From Thiodiazotropha sp040793985 (GTDB lineage Bacteria > Pseudomonadota > Gammaproteobacteria > Chromatiales > Chromatiaceae), in assembly GCA_040793985.1 (NCBI GenBank), contig JBFNJI010000012.1, positions 62,001 to 126,000 on the forward strand: 64,000 bases of DNA, given 5' to 3'. Each line of letters starts with the position of its first letter. Position 1 is the stretch's first letter. A program made the position numbers and the translations under genes. The notes beneath the pieces were generated by a model. It was not told the DNA's origin. It worked only from the letters and a program-made list of their open reading frames with translations, and did no database searches. Below, one piece after another: positions 26,465 to 36,002 of the stretch.

Positions 26465-29281
26465 TCAATGCTTAGCGGAGATTGAGATACCCAAGCCAAC
26501 GCCTTCATCCTGCAAACGCAACATTTCCACCAATTTCTTAGCTGGCAGCGGCTTACTGAACAGATAGCCCTGTGCCATCTCACAACCGTGTTGCTCCAGA
26601 AACCGCAACTGGCTTTCCGTCTCCACACCTTCGGCAACAACACCGAGCCCCAGGCTTTGCGCCATTGCAATGATTGCCGAGGTGATAGTGACATCATCTT
26701 CATTTTCCGGGATGTCCTTGACAAAGGTGCGGTCGACTTTCAGGTTGTCCAAAGGAAAGCGTTTCAGGTAATTAAGCGAGGAGTAACCGGTACCGAAGTC
26801 ATCCACCGAGATACCGATCCCCATCTCCTTGAAGTCATTCAAGGTGTTTATGGTCTCGTTGACGTTACGCATGATTACGCTTTCGGTGATCTCCAACTCC
26901 AGGTACTTGGGGTTTAATTTACTGCTCTTCAGCGCCTTGGCCACCTTCATGCTCAAATCGCGCTGAATAAACTGCATGCTACTCAAGTTGACAGCCATAC
27001 GGATCGTGCTGTATCCCAAATCCTGCCACTCCTTGTTTTGCCTGCAGGCCTCGTTCAGCACCCACTCTCCGAGTTCGATTATCATCCCTGTCTCCTCCGC
27101 GATGGGAATAAACTCGGTGGGTGAAATCATACCCAGCTCCGGCTCATACCATCTCAGCAGTGCTTCAACGGAGACAATCTGTCCCGTGGCGAGATCGATT
27201 TGTGGTTGATAGTAGAGCTCCATTTCATTGCAGGCGAGCGCCTTGCGCAGCTTACCCTCGAGCTTGAGGCGGGTGGTTGCCAAGATGTTCATCTGTTCGG
27301 AGTAGAACTGAAAATTGTTTTTTCCTACCGCCTTCGCATGATACATGGCGGTATCCGCGTTCTTCAGCAACTCCTCGACATCGTGACCATCCCTGGGGAA
27401 GATGGCTATGCCGATACTCGGGGTAACATAGACCTCATGCCCATTCAGATTGTAGGAGCGCGCAATCGCATCCTGAACCCTTTTTGCCACCAGGGCAGCC
27501 ACTTCCGGTTTCTGAATGTCTTCCAGGAGTACGGTAAATTCATCGCCCCCGAGTCTGGCGATATTCCGATACCCGGTATCGTCATCCATACCACGCCCGA
27601 CGTAATCAGTTTCTCTGAGTTGCGCCTCCAGGCGATTGGTGACATTTATCAACAGCATATCGCCTATATCATGACCTAGTGTGTCGTTGATGCGTTTAAA
27701 TTCGTCAAGATCGAGATAGAGCACAGCACCGACGCGCTGGTGTCGCTTGGCAATCTTGATCGCGCGCGACACCTGTTCTTTAAATGCCTGCCGATTAGGT
27801 AGCTTGGTCAATGAATCGTTGTATGCCAGCATGCGGATCTTTTCGTCCCACTGCTTGCGTTCGGTGATATCCCTGGCAAAGACACTGAGGGTGAACATAT
27901 CACCGATCTTCGAACAGGAGATGGCCAGGTCGAGCGGAAACTTGCGTCCATTGTTGTCCCTGCCCTCAACCTCCAGGCGTACCCCCGTGGGACGTTCAGT
28001 CGATCCCTTGAACATCGGTTCCAGTGATTCCGTGGCCTCCAGCAGTGATTTGTGGGTGAGGATGAGCTGAAACAGATGCAAACCGATGACATCCTCTTCG
28101 GTATAGCCGAATACCTCGATCGCCTGTTGATTCCAACTTAGAATCATACAATTGGCATCTGCGGTTATCACCGCGTCGAATGCGGTATCGATGACATGGG
28201 AAAACCTTGCATCCTCCGCCTCGATTGCAGCATTTGCCTCATCTTCCTGGAGCTGTGCCAGGCGCTTGGTACGGTAGACCCCGATCGCAAGTCCGAGAAT
28301 CAGCAGAGACAACGTCCAAATGCCCAATACCTTCCACCAATCAATCACATCTGGCTTGATCCTCTGATTGACCGTAAACATGAAATCGACACCGTATACA
28401 TCGACCTTATGCTGGTAGGTGAGGGTACTGAGATCCACAGCCAATTTAGCGAGATCGGATTTCGTGATGGCGGGCACCCCGAGGTTCCTGAGCGGTTGAC
28501 TTTCGTAGGCGGGTTTCAAGGAGAGATCATAATTGATGCCAGGCCCTATCAGGCTATCGACGATACGCTCAAGCTCTATACTCAGCACTGCCATGCCATT
28601 GAACATATCGAGCCTTTCCTGGGCCCTCTTGGGTGGATAGCGTCCCAGATAGACCGGTTTCAGTACGAAGTATTGGGCCTTGCCCGAACGATTAATCCGT
28701 ACCGGCCCGAAGGTGATGATTTCACCGCTCTTGATCGATTGCTGCAGGGTCGCAAAGGCTCCAGGCTGCCGACTCAGATCATAGCCCAAAACATTGGCGG
28801 ACAAAGGATCCATGGGCTCGATGAAACTGACCGGCAAGTGGTAGCCGTCACCACCGATCACCAGCTCGCTGTCATAGCGGTCGTCCTTCAAGCGGAAACT
28901 GACAAAGCCCTGTTCCCGCATACTCGCTTCAAAATCGTTCCGCTTCTCACTGGGTATCAGTGTCATCTGCATAATCGCACTGATAAAGGGGTAGGCCTTC
29001 AGCATCTCCTGGGAGAACGATGTCTGTTCCGCTGTACTGATGAAATCGCTTGAATGATAGAGCCCCACCAGGGATGTTAATACCGTTTCCAGACTGGATA
29101 CGCGTTGCGTGAGAGTACGGTAGATCTCTCCAGCACGATCGCTGAACTCGTTATCGACGGCATGCAGTTCAACCCATATCGAGAACAGCAGGGACAGCCA
29201 GGAAAAGATCGTCACCAGGAGCCAGAGAACGACCCCACGATAACCTTTAAAGACCTTTTCCCGGGTGCGGAAATACATCAT
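26465..29281 (-). CDS. CHASE-PAS-GGDEF-EAL c-di-GMP protein
   Basis: This 938-residue inner-membrane protein has TM1 (about 17-38), a periplasmic CHASE-type sensor (about 70-310), TM2 (about 319-340), a PAS domain (about 358-480), GGDEF (578-582 intact) and EAL (706-708 intact), with N-L-S, E-I-T-E-S and D-D-F-G also present. Both catalytic domains therefore look active. The usual short link between the R-E-T-D inhibitory-site motif and GGDEF carries an insertion of about 14 residues, which may change feedback control. Its ATG overlaps the stop of a periplasmic binding protein gene (ATGA), so that protein probably delivers a ligand to the CHASE domain. Confidence 0.93.
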   Translation of the reverse strand: MMYFRTREKVFKGYRGVVLWLLVTIFSWLSLLFSIWVELHAVDNEFSDRAGEIYRTLTQRVSSLETVLTSLVGLYHSSDFISTAEQTSFSQEMLKAYPFISAIMQMTLIPSEKRNDFEASMREQGFVSFRLKDDRYDSELVIGGDGYHLPVSFIEPMDPLSANVLGYDLSRQPGAFATLQQSIKSGEIITFGPVRINRSGKAQYFVLKPVYLGRYPPKRAQERLDMFNGMAVLSIELERIVDSLIGPGINYDLSLKPAYESQPLRNLGVPAITKSDLAKLAVDLSTLTYQHKVDVYGVDFMFTVNQRIKPDVIDWWKVLGIWTLSLLILGLAIGVYRTKRLAQLQEDEANAAIEAEDARFSHVIDTAFDAVITADANCMILSWNQQAIEVFGYTEEDVIGLHLFQLILTHKSLLEATESLEPMFKGSTERPTGVRLEVEGRDNNGRKFPLDLAISCSKIGDMFTLSVFARDITERKQWDEKIRMLAYNDSLTKLPNRQAFKEQVSRAIKIAKRHQRVGAVLYLDLDEFKRINDTLGHDIGDMLLINVTNRLEAQLRETDYVGRGMDDDTGYRNIARLGGDEFTVLLEDIQKPEVAALVAKRVQDAIARSYNLNGHEVYVTPSIGIAIFPRDGHDVEELLKNADTAMYHAKAVGKNNFQFYSEQMNILATTRLKLEGKLRKALACNEMELYYQPQIDLATGQIVSVEALLRWYEPELGMISPTEFIPIAEETGMIIELGEWVLNEACRQNKEWQDLGYSTIRMAVNLSSMQFIQRDLSMKVAKALKSSKLNPKYLELEITESVIMRNVNETINTLNDFKEMGIGISVDDFGTGYSSLNYLKRFPLDNLKVDRTFVKDIPENEDDVTITSAIIAMAQSLGLGVVAEGVETESQLRFLEQHGCEMAQGYLFSKPLPAKKLVEMLRLQDEGVGLGISISAKH

Positions 29282-30249
29282 AAATTGACTTTTTTAGCCT
29301 TTCTCAGCAGTGTTTCAGGAAACCTGATCCCGCTCGTTTCCAGGACCGCATGATTTATCCATATGTCCCACTTGCGGTTGGAGACAATAGGAATTTCCGT
29401 GGGTTTGGTTCCTTTGAGAATGGCCAGGGCCGCCAATCCAGCCCACTCACCATGTTCCTCGGGCACTTTAGTCAGACCGAGTATGGTATACGGCATCATC
29501 CACCCATGATTGGTCAGGGTAAGGGTTGTTGTTGATTTGACCACATGGTCGGTTACCGATTCAGAATTCCAGTCGTTGATACCGGAATTGCTACCGATAA
29601 CGACAAAGTCATATTTCTGGGCTTCCGCGTATGCGGCCAGCCAGTCACTTGTGGAATTCACCAGTCTATGTTCCAGCGACAAGTTGTACTTTTCCGCGGC
29701 GCGCTGGAACCGTTTCAGGTTCTTTCTTTCGGTGAGGGTCTTCGCGCCGATATAGATCGCGTCATGCGCGCCTCCCTGAATGTTTCTCGCTTTCTCAAAC
29801 AGCGCATCGATAGGAGCCACTTCAACCATGCCGGTTGTATTGACGTAGGGAAAACCGTATCCATCGACATTCCAGTTGACACCACAGAAGACAAACGGAA
29901 TCCGGTGATCCTTATAGAAGGGTTGTATGACATACTTGGCGGCATTGTCATCCGCCGTGATGACTACATCCGGTTTCCAATTTTCGATAATGGCTTTTGC
30001 TTCTAGCGCGGCGTTCTTTTTCGATTCCTCATCCTTACGTCTTTTAGTGTCCATGTCGAACTGCTTTAAGTCACATTTACCCTCCAGGGTCTCGCGCAAA
30101 CCGCTCTCAACCCCGTCCGACCATGCATAACCAGAATGATAGGAGGAGATAAAAAGACACCTATTGGCCATCGCCTGGCTGGATGAAATGCTCACTAGCA
30201 GGATAAAGAGGCTAACTGGAAAACGCTTGATTCTTGTACTTACTGCCAT
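29278..30249 (-). CDS. Periplasmic substrate-binding protein, ABC-type (PF04392-like), partner of the GGDEF/EAL protein
   Basis: ATG 30249 gives 323 residues with a signal peptide (about 1-27, ending S-Q-A-M-A). The mature part resembles the ABC_sub_bind class of periplasmic binding proteins: an N-terminal lobe with S-S-Y-H-S-G-Y-A-W, V-V-I-T-A-D-D-N-A-A and P-F-V-F-C-G-V-N, a hinge, then I-Y-I-G-A-K-T and a C-terminal lobe. There is no permease or ATPase gene nearby. The gene is coupled to the CHASE-GGDEF-EAL gene by an ATGA overlap. I infer a sensory rather than transport role. The ligand is unknown. Confidence 0.83.
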   Translation of the reverse strand: MAVSTRIKRFPVSLFILLVSISSSQAMANRCLFISSYHSGYAWSDGVESGLRETLEGKCDLKQFDMDTKRRKDEESKKNAALEAKAIIENWKPDVVITADDNAAKYVIQPFYKDHRIPFVFCGVNWNVDGYGFPYVNTTGMVEVAPIDALFEKARNIQGGAHDAIYIGAKTLTERKNLKRFQRAAEKYNLSLEHRLVNSTSDWLAAYAEAQKYDFVVIGSNSGINDWNSESVTDHVVKSTTTLTLTNHGWMMPYTILGLTKVPEEHGEWAGLAALAILKGTKPTEIPIVSNRKWDIWINHAVLETSGIRFPETLLRKAKKVNL

Positions 30250-30430
30250 TTTCAACTAACTCCATGTTTTATGGATTGTGAATGGAAATAATATTGATTC
30301 TCGAGATATATCGGCAGGGAATGGAAAACTTTATAAATCAGTCACTAAAAGTCGATTCTATGCATAAGATTCCCAGCGCAGGACAACCTGTTGTATTCAC
30401 AGAAAAAAACAATGGCCAAGACAGGCCCTG

Positions 30431-30982
30431 TCAGGGATTCTGTCTCTTCACAGACACTATCCTCCGAATCAGCTCCGGGGCTTGATCCAGCTGCCTGACA
30501 CGCTTCCATAGACGTTCCGGCATGTATTCATAGAGATAGAGGAGATCATCGGCAGATACCCAGTTCAGCTCTCGTCGCTTCTTGAACCTGCCAGTGGCGT
30601 CTTGCTGCCATGCCAGATTCATGCTCTCCACCTCGCGGTAGGGAAATTCGATAAAGTAGGTTCTCCAGCGTTTCGGCGGGAGCCGGTCACACCACCAGTC
30701 GGGGTAGGGCGCGAGGGTTTTTTCAAACAGCGATTCCACGATCGGGATCTGCGAATTTACCTGTTCATCGTCTCGGCATGCCCGTTGCTGATCCCCGCTG
30801 AAATACATGGTTTCGGTCTCTTCAACAAACTCCCTCACCGCAGTCTGCCTATAACCCTCGCCCTCACCAAGACCACCGCCGAAATCGATAAGATAGCCTG
30901 TTTTTCGTCCACTGAAGGTGGATTGAAAGAGAAAATAGACGGTGGAATCGAGAACGGCGAAGGGAATCACTCCGGCCCCCAT
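30431..30982 (-). CDS. NUDIX hydrolase
   Basis: ATG 30982 is favoured because GAGGAGG lies 7 bases upstream; 183 residues follow. The NUDIX box is complete (G-G-G-L-G-E-G-E, then R-E-F-V-E-E-T), so it should hydrolyse a nucleoside diphosphate linked to some other group. The N-terminus reads A-G-V-I-P-F-A, as in NUDIX proteins. The C-terminal part is long and aromatic-rich (W-W-C-D, W-R-T-Y-F) and does not tell me the substrate. No neighbour suggests a pathway. Confidence 0.85.
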   Translation of the reverse strand: MGAGVIPFAVLDSTVYFLFQSTFSGRKTGYLIDFGGGLGEGEGYRQTAVREFVEETETMYFSGDQQRACRDDEQVNSQIPIVESLFEKTLAPYPDWWCDRLPPKRWRTYFIEFPYREVESMNLAWQQDATGRFKKRRELNWVSADDLLYLYEYMPERLWKRVRQLDQAPELIRRIVSVKRQNP

Positions 30983-31180
30983 AGGTATGCCTCCTCTATT
31001 GCATGCAGATCGAAACCCACACCCGATACCAGTAAGGCCCATTCATGGGCTGCAGCGGCCAATACCCGTCACGGGCGGTATTTCAAGGAGTATGGATGGT
31101 TGGAGCCGGAAACGCTATGGAGACGGATAACAGATTGACGACCCGCCGCCTATTCGCCATGCGCTGCGGGGGCAGCCCGA

Positions 31181-32116
31181 TCAACGATCGAACAGCCGTT
31201 CCAGGGCGGGACGCATGCGCTTGACCTCTTTGCGGCCCTCGTCGATTGCCATCTCCGCCTCGTCAAACTCCATCAGGCCCAGTGTCGACAGCCTCGGGGA
31301 CAAGATCACATCCGGTGGATCGCCGGCCATGCGACTGCGGGTTATGCGATCCTGCATGATATTGATCGAACTCGCCAGCACTTCGTAGAGCCCGGGAACG
31401 TTCCGGCTTTCACCCAGCAGACGGGTCTTCAGCTCCTGCCGGCGCGCATTGAGGCCGCTCATCAACTGCCCGGTGATCCGGCTCCAGAGATCATTTTCGG
31501 ACTCGCCCTCGGCGGCTCCGGCGACCCTGTGTCGACTGTCGCTGCCATTGCGCAGGTGTTTACCGAGGATGTCGCCATTGAGATTGACCGCAATCACGAT
31601 ATCCGCCCCCATGGCACGGCAGAGCGAAACAGGCACTGGATTCGCCAGACCGCCATCCACCAGCCATCTGCCCTGATGCTGCAGGGGGGTGAACAGCCCG
31701 GGCAGGCTGATCGACGCCCTCACCGCCTCCATTACGCCTCCCTGGCGAAACCAGATCTCCCTTCCCGTCTCCAGGTCGGTCGCAACCACCCCGAGCTGGC
31801 GTTGCAATGCCGCGAAATCGAGATCCTTTACATAGCGGCTGATGAACTCGGTCAGCCGGTCACCCTGAATCAATCCCCCGCCCAGCAACGAGGGATCGAG
31901 AAACTTAATGATCTCCTTCCAGCTCAGGGAGCAGGTCCAGTTCTGCAGCGACTCCAGCTTATCCGCGGCATAGGCGGCACCCACCAAGGCGCCGATGGAA
32001 CTTCCACTGACAATATCGGGCTCGATTCCCAGTTCGGAGAGACCATTGATAATCCCGATGTGTGACCAGCCACGGGCCGCACCGCTCCCCAATGCCAGAC
32101 CTACTTTCATCTCCAT
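31181..32116 (-). CDS. rssA: RssA-type patatin-like phospholipase
   Basis: This 311-residue protein is a bacterial patatin. The oxyanion loop G-S-G-A-A-R-G, the nucleophile elbow G-S-S-I-G and the second catalytic residue in D-G-G are all present, so an active Ser-Asp dyad hydrolase is expected. Length and motif spacing match RssA/YchK, a family named from its neighbour in E. coli with an unresolved physiological role. Starts at 32116 and 32110 are both possible. No rssB-like regulator lies next to it. Confidence 0.85.
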   Translation of the reverse strand: MEMKVGLALGSGAARGWSHIGIINGLSELGIEPDIVSGSSIGALVGAAYAADKLESLQNWTCSLSWKEIIKFLDPSLLGGGLIQGDRLTEFISRYVKDLDFAALQRQLGVVATDLETGREIWFRQGGVMEAVRASISLPGLFTPLQHQGRWLVDGGLANPVPVSLCRAMGADIVIAVNLNGDILGKHLRNGSDSRHRVAGAAEGESENDLWSRITGQLMSGLNARRQELKTRLLGESRNVPGLYEVLASSINIMQDRITRSRMAGDPPDVILSPRLSTLGLMEFDEAEMAIDEGRKEVKRMRPALERLFDR

Positions 32117-32565
32117 CTAACAACCACCCTGCACCCTCGCTATACCACTCTGCCCATATCAGCAGGCCCATGCCCTCTTGCCTGGTGTCAACAGTGGCTT
32201 GATTATAGCGCAGGATCTCTCAGGAGATATCCAACGCATGCAGTACCCGATGTTTCAATTCAAGGGGCAGGCGGGAAATCAGGGCGGCGGGCACACCGAT
32301 CTTTTTGTCAATCGCTGATAACCTGCGAAATCGAATGAGACCATGAAGGGGTGCATCCCGCTTCCGACCGCTGCCAGGCAGTCAATCAAGGCGGGCAGCC
32401 ACCTTCGTCAACAACACGGTCTTGAGCGGAAACGACAGATCTCAACCAGTTCACAAGTTAACCGTATAAAAAGCCCACAGCAGGTAAAGAGATCTTAACC
32501 TAATGCTGTTACAGTCTTATTGCGTGAATAACGTTTCTCTGTTCCGGACTCCGTAAGGAAACAAC
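32117..32565. other. Intergenic stretch with a 53-codon minus-strand remnant
   Basis: These 449 bp hold no complete gene. At 32220-32379 on the minus strand a frame of about 53 codons (including L-H-G-L-I-R-F-R-R-L and ending H-A-L-D-I-S) reads smoothly to a TGA but has no start codon. It may be the tail of a degraded gene. The 100 bp before the small plus-strand gene at 32566 are AT-rich and could hold its promoter. Confidence 0.4.
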
Positions 32566-32796
32566 ATGATTGAATGGGAACGTTTGGACAAACAGGAACA
32601 GGTCAGGCTTCGGGATGCCTTCGGCCACTATCTCGACACGCTCCCACCCAGCTGTTCACTCGATATGCAAAGCGCCCGGTTTCAGGAGTGGTTGAGTCAA
32701 AAAGGGATTCGCTATCGGGAACCGGTAGGGGCTGAAACAGCAACCGTTAGTACTTCTCACGCAGCAGCCGAACCAGACCCCTGCCATAATCGATGA
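32566..32796 (+). CDS. Small hypothetical protein
   Basis: This 76-residue frame begins with ATG after an AAGGAAACAAC ribosome-site-like sequence and an AT-rich upstream region. The product is mainly charged and helical (M-I-E-W-E-R-L-D-K-Q-E-Q-V-R-L). I recognise no family. The last 50 bases overlap the 3' end of gspB on the other strand, so its C-terminus may be fortuitous. The good start context is the main reason for listing it. Confidence 0.5.
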   Translation: MIEWERLDKQEQVRLRDAFGHYLDTLPPSCSLDMQSARFQEWLSQKGIRYREPVGAETATVSTSHAAAEPDPCHNR

Positions 32797-33697
32797 TGAT
32801 ACCGTCGCGGTCGATCGCGTGGAGACGGTAACCACTGGCACCGAGGGTATCGCCTTCACTGTAGCGACGCATGTTGATGATCACAAAGCGCTGCGAAGGC
32901 TCTTCATTGTAGACATGAATCGAGGTTTTTAGCTGTTCCAGCTTTTCGCGCAAACCTTGCTCCATCTCCCAAATCAGCGGGATCCGGGGTTGTTGCTCCA
33001 CTTCGCTCTCGCTTCCACTGTCCACCGCTGGCACCATGGCATCGGGCTTCGCACTATCCAATTTCGCTACAACATCGGCCCGCCTTGGTGACTTGTCGAG
33101 CGTTGCCTGCCTCGCCCCTGCCGTCTCCGGCACTGGCGACCTGCCCTGCGTGGCTACGAAAGCGGGGACTGCCTTGTCAATCATCTCTGTCCCACGCCCC
33201 TCTAACGACCCCGGCGCTTTGGCCGTCGGCTTGGGCAGAACCTTCTCCTGCCTTGGCGCTTGGGGTATCGACCCGGGCGGAATCCTCTCCTTCCGCGGCG
33301 CCTTCTCGCTCAACTTGGCCTCGCTGACCAAGGCGTGCTGATTGGGACGGCTGCTGCTGCGTATACGCTCCGCGGTCAATCGACTCTTATTTTCCGCCGG
33401 CTTTTCAGGCTGGGCCTGCTGCAGCACATCGGACCGCGCCTCTACCTGGGCAGGTGGAGCCTCCGTAACCTGGCTCGGCGCATGCCGGTTTTGGGGTGGC
33501 GCCCCCCCCTTGTCCTCATCCACGCTTAACAGCAACCAGATTGTCACTACAATCAATATCAGAACCAGACCCATCGACAGCAGCAGTAGCGGTGTGGATC
33601 TACTCTCTTTCGGTGACGCCATCTTCGGCAGGATATCTTCCTTGCCCGGCTGCCTCTCCTGAGAAGCCCTCTCCAGCGCATCGAGAATGGAAGACAT
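32747..33697 (-). CDS. gspB: GspB-type general secretion pathway protein
   Basis: ATG 33697 lies one base after the gspA stop (TGA-G-ATG), giving 316 residues with M-S-S-I-L-D-A-L-E-R-A at the N-terminus. One TM helix (about 35-57) is followed by a long Pro/Ala/Lys-rich periplasmic linker. A C-terminal GspB domain closes the protein (F-V-I-I-N-M-R-R-Y-S-E-G-D, then I-D-R-D-G-I-I-I-D-Y). GspA and GspB form an inner-membrane complex that opens peptidoglycan to let the type II secretin assemble. The core T2SS genes are not in this window. Confidence 0.9.
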   Translation of the reverse strand: MSSILDALERASQERQPGKEDILPKMASPKESRSTPLLLLSMGLVLILIVVTIWLLLSVDEDKGGAPPQNRHAPSQVTEAPPAQVEARSDVLQQAQPEKPAENKSRLTAERIRSSSRPNQHALVSEAKLSEKAPRKERIPPGSIPQAPRQEKVLPKPTAKAPGSLEGRGTEMIDKAVPAFVATQGRSPVPETAGARQATLDKSPRRADVVAKLDSAKPDAMVPAVDSGSESEVEQQPRIPLIWEMEQGLREKLEQLKTSIHVYNEEPSQRFVIINMRRYSEGDTLGASGYRLHAIDRDGIIIDYGRGLVRLLREKY

Positions 33698-33698
33698 C

Positions 33699-35510
33699 TC
33701 AGCCCCCCGTCCGCAGCAGTACAGGTTTCGTGGAGTCGGCCACACTACCGTTCAGCTGGATCATTGTCTGCTTGCCTACAATGCCATCAGCAAGCAGACC
33801 CTGATCGCGCTGGAAACGCATCACCCGACGCTGGGTCTCGATATCGAATTTTGCACGCAACGGATTGAAACTGCTCTCGGTGCCCTCGATACGATCCAGC
33901 ATCGAAATCAACCAAGCCACATCCTTACCCACTTGGCCGATACTCAGGCTCTCACTGCTGAGCTTGGGCGGACGCCATAAAACGATGTAGCTGCCACTCC
34001 AAAGCTGATCGATCTCCTTCCGGGAGAACTGAAAACGGCGGCCGTTCAGGTCGAGGGTAACCTCATCCTCGGTGAGCGCAGTGGCAACCACGTTGTAGCG
34101 CTGCCCGTCATCCATGATCAGTTCCAGTACCGCCGGCCTGTTGTAGTAGACCAGACTCTCCCAGGAGCCGCGTCCGTAGATACAGCTCAAGCCAACCTCT
34201 TCCGCCTTGTCGCATGAAGAGCGCTTTTTACCGGCAAGGGGATAGACTCGCTGCCAATAGCCAAACAGGGTAATGAAGGCACTGTGCTCACCCCCTGCCA
34301 TACCGCTAAAACCGGATTCACTGTTTGCGCTCGCGGTCCCCACCGCAGGTTCCACAGCAGCCGTGAGCAGGGTGTCTGCGGATGTCACGCCGGTGCTCTC
34401 GGTTGTCTCCACCGCCACCTCAGGTTCAGGTTCAGGCTGCATTACCTTTTCGGGCATCGGGGCCGGTATCGGGACCGCTACAGGTTCCGCGGCCACGGCA
34501 GCCTGCTGCTGTACCACTGTCGTCGTTTGTTGCCCTGATATGTCCGCCTGCGGCCGGTCTTCAGACTCCGTCTCCGTGGATGATAACGGGGGTGAGCCAG
34601 GCAGCAACTGATCGGCATTCCACAGCAACAGTCCCGCCAAAATACAGACAAGCAAGGCTACGGCGACCCATGCCCAGGTCAGCCGGCGCCTGGCGCCTTC
34701 CCCCAGCCCGCTCAGCTCGTCGTAGACCTGGGCTATCATACCCCCGCTTATCTGTTTTGTGTTTTTAGCGTAGGCCAGCAGCATGCCGCGGTGACAGAGA
34801 GTGTTGATCACCCTGGGCACACCAGCGCTGTAGCGATAGATGCGCCGCAATGCAGCGGTGTCGAACAGCTGATCGGTTACCCCGGCAACACTAAGGCGAT
34901 GCAAGACATAGGCGCGGGTCTCGGAACGCGAGAGCGGAGTAAGGTGGTAGCGCGCGGTGATCCGTTGCGCCAGTTGGCGCAATCTCTCCTGTTGCAGCAG
35001 AACCTTGAGTTCGGACTGGCCAACAAGAATGATCTGCAGCAGCTTGTGTTTCTCTGTCTCGAGGTTGGTAAGCAGCCGGATCTGCTCCAACGACTCATAA
35101 CTGAGGTTCTGTGCCTCATCGATGATGACCACGGTGCGCCGCCCCCGGGTATGGCTCTCGAGCAGAAAGGCATTGAGGAAATCGACAATCTCCTTGATGC
35201 TGTTACAGCCTAGGGGATAGAGGATATTCAGTTCATCGCAGATGGCAGCAACCAGTTCCAGCGGAGTCAGGCGGGGATTGAAGATAAACGCCACATCAAC
35301 GGCCCTGGGCAGTTCCGCCAGCAGCTTGCGGCAGAGCAGGGTCTTACCGGTACCGACCCCACCGGTAAGTTGCAGAAACCCACCGCCCTCGGTCACCCCA
35401 TAGAGGAGATGGGCAAGGCCGTTGCGGTGACGCTCACTCAAAAAGAGGTACTTTGGATCCGGTGTGATAGAGAAGGGATCTTCAGTAAGTCCAAAATAGT
35501 CCTGATACAT
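33699..35510 (-). CDS. gspA: GspA/ExeA-type AAA ATPase with peptidoglycan-binding domain
   Basis: This 603-residue protein opens with the typical M-Y-Q-D-Y-F-G-L-T-E-D-P-F. An AAA ATPase domain follows with Walker A G-G-V-G-T-G-K-T (50-57) and Walker B V-V-I-I-D-E-A-Q (near 128). One TM helix (about 278-298) and a low-complexity linker lead to a peptidase-C39-like/central region. The C-terminal peptidoglycan-binding domain is near 540-590 (L-A-D-G-I-V-G-K-Q-T). The order matches ExeA/GspA, which uses ATP in the cytoplasm and binds the cell wall in the periplasm. It is coupled to gspB downstream. Confidence 0.92.
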   Translation of the reverse strand: MYQDYFGLTEDPFSITPDPKYLFLSERHRNGLAHLLYGVTEGGGFLQLTGGVGTGKTLLCRKLLAELPRAVDVAFIFNPRLTPLELVAAICDELNILYPLGCNSIKEIVDFLNAFLLESHTRGRRTVVIIDEAQNLSYESLEQIRLLTNLETEKHKLLQIILVGQSELKVLLQQERLRQLAQRITARYHLTPLSRSETRAYVLHRLSVAGVTDQLFDTAALRRIYRYSAGVPRVINTLCHRGMLLAYAKNTKQISGGMIAQVYDELSGLGEGARRRLTWAWVAVALLVCILAGLLLWNADQLLPGSPPLSSTETESEDRPQADISGQQTTTVVQQQAAVAAEPVAVPIPAPMPEKVMQPEPEPEVAVETTESTGVTSADTLLTAAVEPAVGTASANSESGFSGMAGGEHSAFITLFGYWQRVYPLAGKKRSSCDKAEEVGLSCIYGRGSWESLVYYNRPAVLELIMDDGQRYNVVATALTEDEVTLDLNGRRFQFSRKEIDQLWSGSYIVLWRPPKLSSESLSIGQVGKDVAWLISMLDRIEGTESSFNPLRAKFDIETQRRVMRFQRDQGLLADGIVGKQTMIQLNGSVADSTKPVLLRTGG

Positions 35511-36002
35511 AGTGGCAGATTAATTCTCTCTTGCTCCACCGCTGAATAGCTAAAGACACGGGGTCATTTATTGCGGCCCGATGATCGGTTTCCATCGCTC
35601 ATAATCGGAGTATACATAAACACTTCCTGATAGTTTTCGGCAAACAAAATGAGAGCTGAATCTCATTTTGAGAAATTAGTGATTATTTTTTCCATTCGAG
35701 TGGAAAAGTAATCGAAAAAAAGTGCTTACACGTTGTCAACAAAGGGTAAATATTGAGAGGAAATTGCCGACTAAATAATTGAGCACAAAGGGTTGCCGCC
35801 CGATTTCTGGCAGCTGTCCCGATCCCGGACCAGGACTCCGATTACGATGTGAAAGGCAACCTCAAAGGCGAAGAAGTGAATTTATCACAAATGAAATAGG
35901 TAATTTATCACACATATCGATCAAGTACCTTCAAATTTCACTTGTAATATGTTGATATTTTGCTAATTTTCTAAATACAAATGACCGTTTGAGTTGACCA
36001 AA
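35511..36002. promoter_or_regulatory. AT-rich divergent intergenic region with two hairpins and a direct repeat
   Basis: This 492-bp region lies between gspA (minus) and the small Cys-rich gene (plus). A perfect 10-bp inverted repeat CAAAATGAGA / TCTCATTTTG with a 6-base spacer spans 35645-35670. A second inverted repeat TTTTCCA / TGGAAAA, also with a 6-base spacer, spans 35688-35707. Further on, AATTTATCACA occurs at 35879-35889 and 35902-35912, 23 bp apart, about two helical turns. These are candidate operators; the factor is unknown. Confidence 0.5.

Noticed and set aside
28196..29053. Plus-strand frame of 285 codons
   Set aside because: It is antisense to the CHASE domain of the GGDEF-EAL protein.
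35872..35890. CRP-type site (GTGA-N5-TCACA) upstream of the Cys-rich gene
   Set aside because: The spacer is one base short of the usual N6 and the direct-repeat reading fits better.
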